A stretch of 64,000 nucleotides of DNA from Hirundichthys speculiger (GCA_018398805.1 JAGFBZ010000342.1:1758001-1822000); one strand, 5' to 3'. Positions 34,158-45,864 are shown, numbered from the stretch's first letter. A program made the numbers and translations. Notes: generated by a model from the sequence alone, not told the origin.

Positions 34158-35126
34158 CGCTGAGTCGGGGGGGCTGAAGCCACAGAGGCTGCAGACCTGG
34201 CTCTTACACTCGGTGCAGTTGTTATAGTTGGGCGGGTCCTTAGATCCGGTGTTCAGCTGGGTGGTCTTACATAACGGACAGAGTCCTCCTGAGGCTTCCT
34301 GGCTCCCTGCTGACCAGGAGGTTTACCTTGTTGTGGAGGGCCACCTTTTTGCTGGGGAGGGCCACCCTGGTCTGGTCTGGGTGCTTGCTGACCTGCTCTT
34401 GGCCCTTGACCTGCTGGTCCCTGACCAGGAGGTCCTTGACCTGGTCTTGGCCCTTGACCTGCTGGTCCCTGCCCAGGAGGACCCTGACCTGGTCTTGGCC
34501 CTTGACCTGCTGGTCCCTGACCAGGAGGACCTTGACCTGCTCTTGGCCCTTGACCAGGAGGACCTTGACCTGGTCTTGGTCCTTGGCCAGGAGGACCTGA
34601 TTTGGGCCCCTGTCCTGGTGGCCCCTGACCTTGTCTGGGTCCCTGTCCAGGGGGTCCTTGCCCTCCCTTTGGACCCTGTCCAGGAGGGCCCTGACTCTGT
34701 TTCTGTGGTCCCTTTGGACCAGGCCCTTGCTGAGGTCCGGGGCCCTTCCCTGGTGGCTTCCCTCCCTGTTTGGGATCTGGTACTGCGTCTTCTCCTTCCT
34801 CATCCCCGAACAGTCCAAACTTGGGGATGTTGACGGCATCGCCCATGGAAGTGATGGAGGACGAGACCGAGGACGTCATCGAGGACACGGCATTGAGGGG
34901 GTTGGCCCCGCTGAGGAAGCTGGAGCCAAACATACCGGACGACCTGCTCTCTGAAGCTTTTGGCTCCTGCCGGAATCTGGACTCAAAGAGGCTGAGCGAT
35001 GACGGGCTACGGCCAGGTGAGGGCTTGCCAGGTGGACCTTGGTTAAAAGCGTCAACAGTCCGGCTCTTGCTGAGACCTGCTGGGCCCCTGGAGGCCCCTA
35101 CCTGCTGGGCATCAGATACCGAAGGT
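34158..35126 (-). CDS. pclo: Piccolo exon 2 (repeat region and zinc finger 1)
   Basis: After the acceptor (CTTTTCCAG) the exon reads [12 protein letters not shown], then [13 protein letters not shown] and [13 protein letters not shown], all close to the mammalian piccolo N-terminus (GLSKSRTTDTF, GRSPSTISL, NALSAVSSV). About 140 residues of Gly-Gln-Pro repeats follow (GPPGQGP units, about 34320-34720), the counterpart of the mammalian PAKPPAQQPG decapeptide region. It ends with [32 protein letters not shown], six Cys of zinc finger 1, at donor GCG|GTAAGA. The repeat frame and the finger frame differ: one base appears missing near 34283-34292. Restoring one base gives 323 codons' worth of sequence and phase 0 into exon 3. 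The antisense 201-residue frame is a shadow of the repeat. Confidence 0.9.
34320..34720 (-). repeat. GPPGQGP-coding tandem repeat in pclo exon 2
   Basis: Imperfect repeats with higher-order units of about 48 bp (16 residues: [16 protein letters not shown], with Ala/Pro variants). It is open in several frames on both strands, which explains the long antisense frames. Confidence 0.8.
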
Positions 35127-35843
35127 CTGGAAAAGAGACACAGAGATAGGTTTTGTTACATCCATAGCTCCAGATACACAGTATTAGCTGTCAATCATTT
35201 AAAATTTGGTAGCAAAACATATTCTTTGTTGAATAGTGATACATTTAAAGGTGCGCTGTTCCCCCCCAAAAAAGGCCCCATTTAGCTTGGTATTAACATT
35301 GAAGTAATTTTGGTAGCAACATCTGAAATGAGAATATCTGGATGGATTCTCTCATAGTAAATTTAAGGTAACATTAGTTAGCATCCTACGTTAGCATGAG
35401 CTAGACTAAGTTAAAAAAGCTAGCTTGTTGTGGTTCCTAGGGCAAGGAGGGTATGTTCCAATCAGTTGTCAGGCTTGCTCATACCACCAGTTTATTCATA
35501 TTTTGATTAACTGTTGGTGGACAGAGTCACTTCCTGTCAATATTGCGTCACTCAGAGCCAAAAAAAAAACTGGCTTCAAAAGTACTCTTCAGAAATCTAC
35601 AGGTGTTGTCACAGAGGGATTGCCCACTTCTTTTTATAGAATCTATACTTTACACCTGTATTCACCCTTCCCTGTTTAATAGCAGCAAAACAGTAGCTAA
35701 GAATTGTCTTTTTGTCCTTGTTTCTGCTGAATAATTTGTATTCAATGACATTTGGTCATATTTTTGGGAGACTAACAGCTTTAGATTGTGATTTGGAAGT
35801 AGACTAATGCATGTTGTGGTTTATCTTACCATACATACATATA

Positions 35844-35885
<42 letters not shown>

Positions 35886-37283
35886 TAGAAAAGAGAGATG
35901 AATATGGACAACCATCCTACAGCACACCAATGTGCTAGAAATACAAAGCTTGTTCCATACCACTGGCTCTTTGGCCTTCTCAACACATGAGTGAACACAA
36001 AACGTCCAGCTAGCAGCCTTGGGGAGAAACTGACAGAAAAGTGAAGTGTAGATGATTTTTGAGTAAAAGAAAATGCTCAGTTACATGGGGGTAAGCTAAA
36101 ACGTTCTAGTTAGATCAGGGTGAAAGACAACATGAACAACCAACACAGAGTGCAAAACAAAACCCAACTGGATCTTGGAAGCAATTTATGAATGCATTAA
36201 TGAACTGCCTGGGTGTTGTTTGTTATTGTATGATGATGCATGTATGCAGCACATGGATGTAGTGGTTTAAAAGGCTATTTTCAAGTCTCAAGTGCCTTTT
36301 TTTGTTACATTGCATTCTCAATTAATAACGCTTAACACTGTAATAAATAACTGCAAAAGCAACCACTGTAAGGCATTGTAACGCCTGATGTAAGCCAGTT
36401 CGACGGAGCGAGTATTTCAGCACCGCGGACAGCGGTAACAGCGGCAGCGGCGGGTTTCAGCACCACGGACAGCGTCAGGACGGATACCTGAACAGCAGCG
36501 GATCAAACTTGACTTTTAAGCGAAAACGCTCAGAATACAAGAAAAAGAAGGACTTTGAGGGATGACATTATCGCCTCTGTTCTATTTTTAGTCATATTAA
36601 TATTGATGCACCCCTCCCCCCATCTCTGCCTCAGATATAAATAACAATTCTCTCCCAGTTGAAGCCAATTAGCGGTAACGCGCATCACTTCATAAGACAC
36701 CTATGGTGATTTTTTTTTTTCTTTTTTTTTTTTTTTTTTAGTGGAGGAAGCTTAATGGGTGCTGGAGGCGTATTATTTTCACGCACCACCTTCCCCTTAT
36801 ACCGATTAAAACGTGATTCGGTTAAATCCTGGGGTGCGCAGTTTAATTGGCGACATTAGAGCGCGGATACGCAGCTGATAAAAGGTGGAACATCTCCTCA
36901 GCTGGATGTTAAGGAGAGAAAAAAAAACACTGGGCACGACAGATTTTCTTACCCAGCAGGCATTTCGAGATATTCTCACAAATAGGCTACTTGGAGGTGT
37001 GTCTCTGAGATCGGACTATTCTTTAAACATCAAATACAGAGCCGTCATGTACAGAAACGTCCCCAGACGCTGTTCAAATCAAGATTATATTAAAGCTGTC
37101 GGGTGTATTTGGTGAGAAAGGCGTGTTCTCGGTTCTGCAGATCATCAGATGTTGGTGATTCTTCACCAGAGGGAGGTCTAGTTGTGGTTTGTAGGATTGA
37201 AAATGGGCGTGAATCGATTGAAATGATGGTGTGATGTGAGGTATGGACATTTCAGTGGACTGAAAAATGGTTGAAATCCCTGC
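35127..37283 (-). other. pclo intron 1
   Basis: It holds a TA microsatellite at about 35846-35882 and a poly-T tract near 36709-36739. No exon recognised. A short GC-rich direct repeat (TTTCAGCACC, GGACAGCG) lies near 36416-36480. Confidence 0.6.
35846..35882. repeat. TA microsatellite
   Basis: About 18 TA units in pclo intron 1. Confidence 0.9.
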
Positions 37284-37720
37284 CTTCGTGCCGCTGCGCC
37301 CCCAGCCTGCCTGCCCTGCGCCCTTGACATCGCCTCGGAGAGCCGCCTCCGCTCCTCCTCGCTCAGCTCGCTCAGGTTCACCGGAGTCCCGTCGGAGACC
37401 CGGACGAAGCCGCCCTTCCCGTCGGGCGCCAGCCCCTCCGGCAGCCCCTCGGCCCCCTCCAGGCTCGCTTCGTTCCCCATGGTCGACCCCTCCCGTCCGC
37501 CGTGTTCGGATCGGATCGGTGCGCGGTCCGGTGCGTCCCCGCCGGTTTTTATCTCCAGAGAGCTCCGTGAAGGCGCGGTTCCCCGGTGCGCGGGATCATC
37601 TCAGGTGTCGGTTATTTCCCAGCCCGGTCCTGCTTCTCCATTTCCGTCGCTTCTCCTTGTTTTTCCGCGTCTCGCATCTCTGCAGCTCTCGGTGAGGGGG
37701 GGTCGCGCTTTACTACTGCC
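37270..37720 (-). promoter_or_regulatory. CpG-rich 5' region of pclo
   Basis: This block is strikingly richer in G, C and CpG than its surroundings and covers the pclo start codon and the sequence upstream. CpG islands typically mark promoters of broadly or neurally expressed vertebrate genes. I see no TATA box and cannot place the transcription start. The 5' UTR presumably lies just right of 37480. Confidence 0.6.
37284..37480 (-). CDS. pclo: Piccolo exon 1 (start codon, N-terminus)
   Basis: The frame opens MGNEASLEGAEGLPEGLA, almost identical to mammalian piccolo (MGNEASLEGEGLPEGLA), and continues LSELSEEERRRLSEAMSRA, matching LSQLSEEERRQIAAVMSRA. Gly2 in MGNEAS is a possible N-myristoylation context; this is inference. 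Downstream of SRAQG the frame stays open to 37178 but loses similarity. No GT donor gives a phase that joins exon 2. A GC donor at CGAAG|GCAGGG (exon end 37284), or a second at GGCAG|GCAGGC, leaves two bases that combine with the first base of exon 2 to make a codon. The exact end is therefore tentative; the start is firm. Confidence 0.88.
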
Positions 37721-38698
37721 CACAGTCACAAAAACAGCGTTTCCGGTGTCTCTTTACAAAATAAAACGCTCATTTTATTTGGCGTTGCTGATTAAAGTGG
37801 AACCACAAGCAAATGCGCTGAAACACACTTCCAGACTGGGATTTATCTTCTTGTATTTCTCCATCACTGCAAAATATTTTCTTTTAAAGAGACGAATGTG
37901 CTGCTTCATGCTTTTATATTGAAAAATTAAACACGACTTCCGCTGATTTTTCTGTAACTTTGATCTCCCTGACTCAGCTCCTCCAAAAAAAGCCTCCTGC
38001 CCACCGCGTTTGTTCCGCCTCTGACAGGTGATCCGGAGACATCAGCGGAGGAAAATGTGTATTTAAAGGCGACCAACCCAACTAAACATGTCTGACTGGA
38101 TGGACTGAGTCCAGAAATGAGTCCAGGAAAGGAGCAGAGGAGCTGCAGGTCGCTGATGCTTCAGAAGAACATGTTTCCCCTTCAGTTTGTGGGTTAAACC
38201 AAAGAAAACAGGTGTAAATAATAGTTGTGGGTCAGATATCTCTAAATACTCCATGATGTCCACACACATCTAAAATATTACTTTTATGAATTTAAACACA
38301 CACATCCCCGATTCCAAAAGAGTTATGATACTGTCTGAAATGTAAATGAAACCATGATGGTTTGTGGGATGATTTACAAATCTCAATAGGTCTCTGAAAG
38401 GTTAAAAAAAAAAAGGTTAAGTAAGAAAATACTGAAAAAGTAAGTGGCTAAAAAAGAAAGAAATGGGAACATCTGCTACTGGTGAGGTGAAACAGCAACA
38501 GGTCAGCAACATGAGTGGACACAGAAAGAGAATCTTAAAGAGTTTCATCAATCTGTGAAAAACTGCTTTAGAGTGATGTTTGAATATCTCATCATTCACA
38601 GAATGAGATTTCTGTAGTCTGAACATCTGAAGGAATCTCTGTGGGCCGGGACAAAGCTGAAAACCAGTAGTGGATGCCTCAGACAGGAATATGCTCAA
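37721..38698. other. Intergenic, no gene seen
   Basis: Upstream flank of pclo. Mostly AT-rich with no recognised element; a short poly-A near 38404-38414. Confidence 0.45.
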
Positions 38699-39001
38699 GG
38701 GTGCATTTCCACCAAGGTCATTATCTTTAACGAAAACGAACGAAATAACGAAAACTAGAGTTGAAAAAACATTTTTGTTAACTGAAATAAAATAAAAACA
38801 AGAGCTTTTTAAAAAACGATGACTAACTGAAACTGTATTATGTGTTTATAAACGAACTAAAATTAACTATAATAATGTCAAGAACGTCCTTCGTTTTCAT
38901 GTTTGTAATTTTTTTTCCTCAAAAATGTTTGAAATCTATTAACTTTGCTCCGCCGTACAACAACAACCACAAAAAAAAAAAAAAAAAAAAAGTGATCAGC
39001 A

Positions 39002-39193
39002 GTGATGGCTGCTGCAAAAGTTGGGAGAAAGCGGCACAGTCCTATTTGGGATTTCTTTGACTATGACTGTGTTAACGATAAAAATAAGTGCCTTGTTGTA
39101 GAAGCAGGTGATACAATGTGTGGAATACTTCTGAAGGAGAAAAAAACCCACGAATCTGAAAGTCCATTTGAAAAGCTTGCACAAGAAGACTAA
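39002..39193 (+). pseudogene. BED-finger-like relic of hAT transposase
   Basis: The 63-residue frame contains GRKRHSPIWDFFDYDCV, reminiscent of the SPVW.YF opening of BED zinc fingers in hAT transposases, followed by a single CGILLKEK. The second Cys and the His pair of a working BED finger are not intact, so it is unlikely to bind zinc. The copy at about 15300-15343 plus 17552-17668 is the same frame, split by a LINE. Confidence 0.5.
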
Positions 39194-40465
39194 CCAAGAC
39201 CAGCTGGATAAGCTAGCCTAAGCTAGCTCCCTGGAAAGAGAAGCTAACCAAGACTAGCTGGATAAGCTAGCCTAAGCTAGCCCCCTGGAAAGAAGGCTAA
39301 CCAAGACTACCTGGATAAGCTAGCCTAAGCTAGCTCCCTGGAAAGAGAAGCTAACCAAGACTAGCTGGATAAGCTAGCCTAAGCTAGCCCCCTGGAAAGA
39401 AGGCTAACCAAGACTACCTGGATAAGCTAGCCTAAGCTAGCTCCCTGGAAAGAAGGCTAACCAAGACTACCTGGATAAGCTAGCCTAAGCTAGCTCCCTG
39501 GAAAGAAGGCTAACCAAGACTAGCTGGATAAGCTAGCCTAAGCTAGCCCCCTGGAAAGAAGGCTAACCAAGACTAGCTGGATAAGCTAGCCCCCTGGAAA
39601 GAAGGCTAACCAAGACTAGCTGGATAAGCTAGCCTAAGCTAGCCCCCTGGAAAGAAGGCTAACCAAGACTAGCTGGATAAGCTAGCCCCCTGGAAAGAAG
39701 GCTAACCAAGACTAGCTGGATAAGCTAGCCTAAGCTAGCCCCCTGGAAAGAAGGCTAACCAAGACTAGCTGGATAAGCTAGCCCCGTGGAAAGAAGGCTA
39801 ACCAAGACTAGCTGGATAAGCTAGCCTAAGCTAGCCCCCTGGAAAGAAGGCTAACCAAGACTAGCTGGATAAGCTAGCCCCCTGGAAAGAAGGTTAACCA
39901 AGACTAGCTGGATAAGCTAGCCTAAGCTAGCCCCCTGGAAAGAAGGCTAACCAAGACTAACTGGATAAGCTAGCCTAAGCTATCCCCCTGGAAAGAAGGC
40001 TAACCAAGACTAGCTGGATAAGCTAGCCTAAGCTATCCCCCTGGAAAGAAGGCTAACCAAGACTAGCTGGATAAGCTAGCCCCCTGGAAAGAAGGCTAAC
40101 CAAGACTAGCTGGATAGCTAGCCTAAGCTAGCCCCCTGGAAAGAGGCTAAGCCAACTAACCAAGACTAGCAGGATAAGCTAGCCTAAGCTAGCCCCTGGA
40201 AAGAAGGCTAACCAAGACTAGCTGGATAAGCTAGCCTAAGCTAGCCCCCTGGAAAGAAGGCTAACCAAGACTAGCTGGATAAGCTAGCCCCCTGGAAAGA
40301 AGGCTAACCAAGACTAGCAGGATAAGCTAGCCTAAGCTAGCCCACTGGAAAGAAGGCTAACCAAGACTAGCTGGATAAGCTAGCCTAAGCTAGTCACCTC
40401 GAAAGAAGGCTAACCAAGACTAGCTAGATAAGTTAGCCTAAGTTAGCCCCCTGGAAAGAGAAGCT
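39185..40465. repeat. 53-bp minisatellite, about 25 units
   Basis: The unit contains TAACCAAGACTAGCTGGATA followed by AGCTAGCCTAAGCTAGCC. Some units lack an internal 10-bp CTAAGCTAGC block and are 43 bp; the two lengths alternate in the middle of the array. The related transposon at 15003-18159 has two units at the same place. Confidence 0.92.
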
Positions 40466-41356
40466 ACAGCTGCAGGCCATTCAGCGTTGGGAAGGAACGG
40501 GCAACTATAATGGACTGTTTCCATGGAGACCAGATAGCTGCTGGTCAGTAAATACGCAGGAAAACCACAAGAGGGAAGATGCATTGATAAATATGTTTAT
40601 TGAGACCAGAATGTAAACACGACTATGTGATTCGATAGCCTTCAAAAAGTTCAGTGCTTCACTCCAACCAAAATTACAACCCTAATTTACAAAATAAAAC
40701 TAACACTAACACTGAAACTAATAAAAACTAAACTAAAACTAAGTATTTCAAAACAAAAACAAATAAAAACTAGCAAAACTGCTCTAAAAACAAATTAAAA
40801 CTAACTGAATTTGGAAAAACTAAATTGAAAACTAAATTAAAAACTAAACTAATGGAAAATCCAAAACTAGTTATCACCCTGATTTCCACTGGTGTTGGTT
40901 CTGTGGTCCCCCAAAAAACCCCCCGCTAGTGGAAGGGGCCTTGAAAAACCTCTGGGTGTGGGGGGGTGATGGCGTCGACTCCCTGCAGACAGGAGCATCA
41001 TCCCTGCATCATTCAGCCCTCTAATGTCCCCCTGACGCATGAGGCGTGTCTTGTCATTTAGCGCCACCATTGAGCGTAATTCAAACTGGATAACAGAAAC
41101 GCAGCAACCACCTCAGCCCCTCCAAGGTTTATTTCATCATTTAGGTTTGTTCTTCTTTTCTTTATTGCCGGTTAGAAAACAGTGAAAGTGCTGCACTACC
41201 GGCACCATGTGGTTTGGACCGTCAGTTACCGGTCCACCGGTCCCGTCACCGTTGGCGGAGACGGCTGTAAGGACTCAGGAAGAGGCCCTGTTAGGCCTGT
41301 TAAAACTCCAGCCTCCTAGTTTTACCCCAAGAACCCCCCACTGGTGGAAACACACC

Positions 41357-42117
41357 TTAAAGCAGTTTTTTTTAAAATTGGGCTGTAGTTAATTCATCTG
41401 TTAAGGTTTCCAAATGACACTTGACATGACTGATGTTTCATTAGTTAATTTCTGGCAGCAACAGTTGGATGCCTCTATTTTTATCTCAAGCATTAAAGCC
41501 TGAATTTGGACAGAAACATGTCTGGAAATCAGATTTCACTGATGAATCCATTATCTCATCTCCTCATGTGGAGATTTTATTGCTGCTGCTGTCATGGAGA
41601 CCCATCAAATGAGCGTAATATAAAAGCTGACTAATGAAAAGTCAGGAGCGTTGCATCTTTTGAGATGACCACGCAGCGTGCACGGCCACATGAACCTGCA
41701 GAGATAACTGCATTACACCAGCGCGCTTATATTTAGCTCCACTTCCAGAAGGAGGAAGGATATTAAAACCCGTCAGCTCTGCTGTTCGTCAGGGAGACGA
41801 GTCGGGACGCTCATTTGCCGTGTCGTCTGTGACGCTCTCGGGCAGATGTGTCCTCGGCGGCCAAAACCCAGAACCCCGAGCAGCTGGACCTGGAGCTGCT
41901 GAGCGAGAACACGTGACACAACCGGCATGAGCGGCCATTAAGATACCTGGATTCACTTTACAGAGATTCAGTCATGTGACTTGAACCTGCCACGACGGCC
42001 TTTTGAGTTTGTCTAAATGCACATGTTTAAACTCATTAAGATGTCTCACACAAATGTGGTATTTCAGGGGAAACACTGCCAAAGCAAACCACTCCAGAAA
42101 ATGTTTAATATGCAAAA
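41357..42117. other. Intergenic, no gene seen
   Basis: No recognised repeat or coding sequence. Confidence 0.4.
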
Positions 42118-42470
42118 TAGGGGTGTGAAAAAAAAAATCGATTTGGCAATATATCGCGATTTTTGGCCGCCCAATATAATATCGATTTTTCAGCTCCTAA
42201 TATCGATTTTTTTGGAAAATTGTTTAACACTAATAATAAACAATAAATAGGTTGTTTTGAAGCAAATCGTTTCGACTCAATTTGTCCTCTGAATGATCAA
42301 TATCATCTGATGAACATATACAGCAACTTGATTTTTCATCTCTACTTTTAATTTTGATATTAACTGGGTAGAATATCGCAATATATCGTGATATCGCGAT
42401 AATATTCTACCGTGACCCAAGTATCATGATACATATCGTATTGCGAGGTCATTGTCAATACTCACCCCTA
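42118..42470. mobile_element. hAT MITE family D, full copy
   Basis: TAGGGGTGTGAAAAA at the left, AATACTCACCCCTA at the right. The interior matches 45486-45856. Confidence 0.8.
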
Positions 42471-43064
42471 TGAAAAATGCAAATTTGTTTCCATTATTTT
42501 AAGTTTTATGTCAGTGCAGACAGTTTGAAACCACAACAGTTGGTGTTTTGGATTGTAATATCTATTTTATTCATAAATTAAGGTCAGTTTCTGTATTTCA
42601 TTTCAAAGAAAGGTACAATGTAACACTGGTAATGAGGGCAAAAAAATTGATTTAATTTCAATCAGATGTTTTCAACAGAACAAACGGAGTCATGATTTGA
42701 TGCTTTGTCAATATCTGCAAAAGTTGATTTCTTGAACGGCAAAAATGGGGGTCAGGACTTATGATTTTTTTGACACATTCTTGAACAAAAATTATTAAAT
42801 TTTTTTTTAAAAAGTCTTCTGCAAAGAGAGATTGGAAGGGATTATCTGTTTCTGCTTCTACGGAGCAGATTATCACTCAGTGATCTGATAAATTTGGAGG
42901 AATTTCAAAAGTGCGTAAAGTGCTTAGAAGTACAACTACATCAATCATGGCACCAAAAAGGGTTTTATGGGCCAAACGAGTATCACTTTTAAGGTCTGAG
43001 TTGGGACGTCCTCCCAGTTTGACATGCCTAGCTTCCCAGGGAGGTGTCCAGGAACCATCCCAAC
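42471..43064. other. Intergenic, no gene seen
   Basis: AT-rich, with no recognised element or domain. Confidence 0.4.
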
Positions 43065-43486
43065 TAGGGCTGTAGCGATACACTAATCTTGCGATATGAA
43101 TACGATACACAATATTTGGCTCATGATACGATATGTATCAATATTCATCTTTCAATACATTTACATCATTTTCCTAAAGATTTTAAAGGGACAAAGTGTT
43201 TCTGGTGACATCTTGTGAGTGTTACAATGACTTTGTTTGAATTAATTGAACTGAAAGCATCAATTAGACATTATATGTCTGACAGGCAGCTTGTAAATGC
43301 TGGACAAAATGAATAAAAGATGTGTTGAGAAAAATAGTTTCATTTATTTAAACAGTGCAAATTGTTGCTTGCAAGTTTTTAAATGGTGGGACACGGGGGT
43401 TTTGAAAGAAGCTTAGAATATTGATACCCACGGCTGAAAAATCGATACTCGATACTCAATAAAATATCGATATATATTTGCAGAAT
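43065..43486. mobile_element. hAT-like MITE family A, inverted copy
   Basis: It starts TAGGGCTGTAGCGATAC and matches 18714-19150; the terminal ATCGCTCAGCTCTA end is lost at the right. Confidence 0.7.
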
Positions 43487-44713
43487 CTATATTTCATTCG
43501 CCATTTCATTGCTTCATTTTGTTATTTTCTTTTATCTTTATTTTCTTCTTTTTTAGCCGTCTGTCCTTCCTCCTTTTGCATTCGGTGCTTCTTGAATCTC
43601 AACCTCCTCCAGTCTTCCCTGCACACAGATATGTCTCATTTCTCATATTTGTCTCCCTCCTACCTCTCCTCCTCCTCCAGCTCGCCTGAGCGAGTGTGTA
43701 GGCAGAGGTGAGGCTCGTTGTCTGTCTCCGGTGATGAACGACGGTGGCGTCTTCAGCGCTGAAGATCCTGTACGATGTGATGCAGAAGCAGGTGGTTTTT
43801 GCATCTGTACCTGCGTTTGTCCCCCACATCTTCACATAAACACGGTGAAGGATTCAGTCGAGCAAAGCAGCATCATTAACGCAGACTTACAGGCATCCGC
43901 ATGCGTCTCCTGGAGTTTCTTACATAATCAAAGCAGGATGAATCGTGTCCAATTCGCTGGAGAACTCAAAGAACATGATCCTCACAGTGCTGTCTGCTTA
44001 GTCTGGATGACATTAAAACAGGTGCGTAAGTTCCACTAAAGTTAGGAAACTGCGCAATAATGTAAAGAGCGAAGATGAGCAGTTCACGGATCTGTAATGA
44101 AAGAGTCTACAAACTGTGAAACGAGTCTAAATAATGTTGTGGAGAGTGAAACTGCATCTTCTGCTGCACATCATATCGTCAAAAGCTTCAGAGAATGTGG
44201 AGAAATCTCTGTGTGCATGGGACAGATGAAAATCAGTGCTGGATGCCCGTCACCCTCAGGCTCTCAGGCGGCGTTAAAAACCCATACGATTCTGTCGCGG
44301 ACTTAAACACAGGACTTTCAGGCAGGCAGGGCGTCTCTAAACCGCCGAAACAGCAGAGAACCTGGTCTGGGATTGATAAAAGTATGTCTACCTCACTAAA
44401 ACATGAATTATCAGGAGAGATGACAGTGAAGGAAGTCGAAGCTGAACTTTCAAAATTAAACAGGAAGTCGTGCAAACACAAAACAGGAATCCTAAAGCAG
44501 AGAGCTCCAGCAGGCTAACAGCAAAACTAAAGCACAAAGAATCAAATAAACCCACAATCAATCTCCCAGTTCCACGTCGTGAAACCGTGGAATTTGACAA
44601 CATCCGGCTTATAGTTTTAAGAAGCATCCCAACTATTTAAGGCCTGAAAGGCATCTTTCTCATATGACAAGGAAAATGAGCTACGATCAAACTTTTGATT
44701 TAATCTCTGATAT
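43487..44713. other. Intergenic, no gene seen
   Basis: Several open frames of 70-107 residues, none with a domain I recognise. Confidence 0.4.
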
Positions 44714-45455
44714 CACACGTGTCAAACACAAGGCCCGTGGGCCAAATGTGGCCCGCCACGTCATTTTATGTGGCCCTTGAGAGCTTGTGCATTATTGGCT
44801 TAAATTTTGAACCAATATTTTAAGACTTATAATAAGCTTACGGCGCTTTAAAGCACACATGGACAATAAACTACATCTCCCATAATGAATTTCGTCATCA
44901 CCGACAAGATAATGGTATATAACCATGAGCAAGACATCAAGACGATTTTTAGAACTGACGAACTTGAGAAAAACCTCTACAAATTAACCCCAACATGTTC
45001 AAGAAAAGAAAATTTGATGCACGAGGAAGACAGCTTCATGAACGATGAGAAAACGAATACAGTTTGTACCTCAAGGTGAAGAAACAGCAGGCCTGTCTTT
45101 TGTGTTATGAGGCGGTGTCTGTCGTGAAAGAGTTTAATCTATGTCGCTGTTTTGATAGCAAACATGGAGCTAAGTATGCTAAATTTAGCCTGCAAGAAAA
45201 ACAAAGAACCGCTTCTGATTCTAAAACCAAGGTAACAGATACTCTACAACCACAAACCCTGAGTTTAATATAATAATGAGTTAAATGTTTGACACTTGAA
45301 TACATAATAAATACAGAAACCGTTATTTAACAAGGTGTAGTTTAATTTATTTTCATTTACATTGCATTTTGTTACATTCGTGCTGTCAATCTGGCCCTTT
45401 GAGGGCAACCATGACGCTGATGTGGCCCTAAGTGAAAATGAGTCTGACACCGCTG
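44714..45455 (+). mobile_element. hAT (Charlie8/ZBED5-like) copy 1
   Basis: The left end has GTGTCAAACACAAGGCCC and the right end AATGAGTCTGACACC. It is inverted relative to the copies at 49309-50072 and 50087-50785. It carries the N-terminus of a hAT transposase (see next entry) but no catalytic domain. The TSD is not clear in this copy. Confidence 0.75.
44984..45240 (+). pseudogene. Broken BED-finger N-terminus of hAT transposase
   Basis: In two overlapping frames the sequence shows KKRKFDARGRQLHER-like residues, then CLLCYEAVSVVKEFNL and SKHGAKYAKF. Known hAT transposases and domesticated relatives (ZBED5, GTF2IRD2) have K-R-x-E-Y-F, then a CLIC...KEYNL.RH....H.KY finger. A frame break near 45065-45078 and CRCF where RH is expected show that it is inactive. 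Confidence 0.6.
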
Positions 45456-45485
45456 ATTTATAGAGTTAATTGAGGTAATAGTAAG

Positions 45486-45856
45486 TAGGGGTGTGAAAAA
45501 AAATCGATTTGGCAATATATCGTGATTTTCGGCCGCCCAATATAATATCGATTTTTCAGCTCCTAATATCGATTTTTTTTGGAAAATTCATGTATTTATG
45601 TATTAGATGCATTGTGAATACTTAAATGTGCAAAAACACTAATAATAAACAACAAATAGGTTGTTTTGAAGCAAATAGTTTTGACTTAGTTTGTCCTCTG
45701 AATGATCAATATCATCTGATGAACATATACAGCAACTTGATTTTTCATCTCTACTTTTAATTTTGATATTAACTAAGTAGAGTATCGCAATATATTGTTA
45801 TATCGCAATATCGTGATAATATCGTATTGTGAGGTCCTTGCCGATACTCACCCCTA
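45486..45856. mobile_element. hAT MITE family D with perfect TSD
   Basis: The ends TAGGGGTGTGAAAAA and ATACTCACCCCTA are flanked by the identical 8-mer ATAGTAAG (45478-45485 and 45857-45864). 371 bp. This copy establishes the family as hAT. Confidence 0.88.
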
Positions 45857-45864
45857 ATAGTAAG

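Larger units (their letters stand above)
38713..40881 (+). mobile_element. hAT element copy 2 with expanded minisatellite
   Basis: The ends are CAAGGTCATTATC and the complement of CAGGGTGATAAC, with a perfect 8-bp TSD ATTTCCAC (38705-38712 and 40882-40889). Same family as 15003-18159. It contains a BED-finger-like frame and about 25 copies of a 53-bp unit. No catalytic transposase segment. Confidence 0.88.
38699..41356. mobile_element. MITE with TTTCCACTGG ends, split by a hAT
   Basis: The left end (AGGGTGCATTTCCAC) and the right end (complement GGTGTGTTTCCACCAGTGG at 41337-41356) are inverted matches once the hAT at 38713-40881 is removed. The remaining MITE is about 490 bp and non-coding. 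Confidence 0.6.

Noticed and set aside
34228..34833. 201-residue plus-strand frame opposite pclo exon 2
   Set aside because: It is the antisense shadow of the GPPGQGP-coding repeat; the minus-strand exon is supported by homology and splice sites.
37267..37922. Plus-strand frames of 142 and 147 residues over the pclo start
   Set aside because: They lie in a CpG-rich block with few stops on either strand. The minus-strand frame has strong piccolo similarity.
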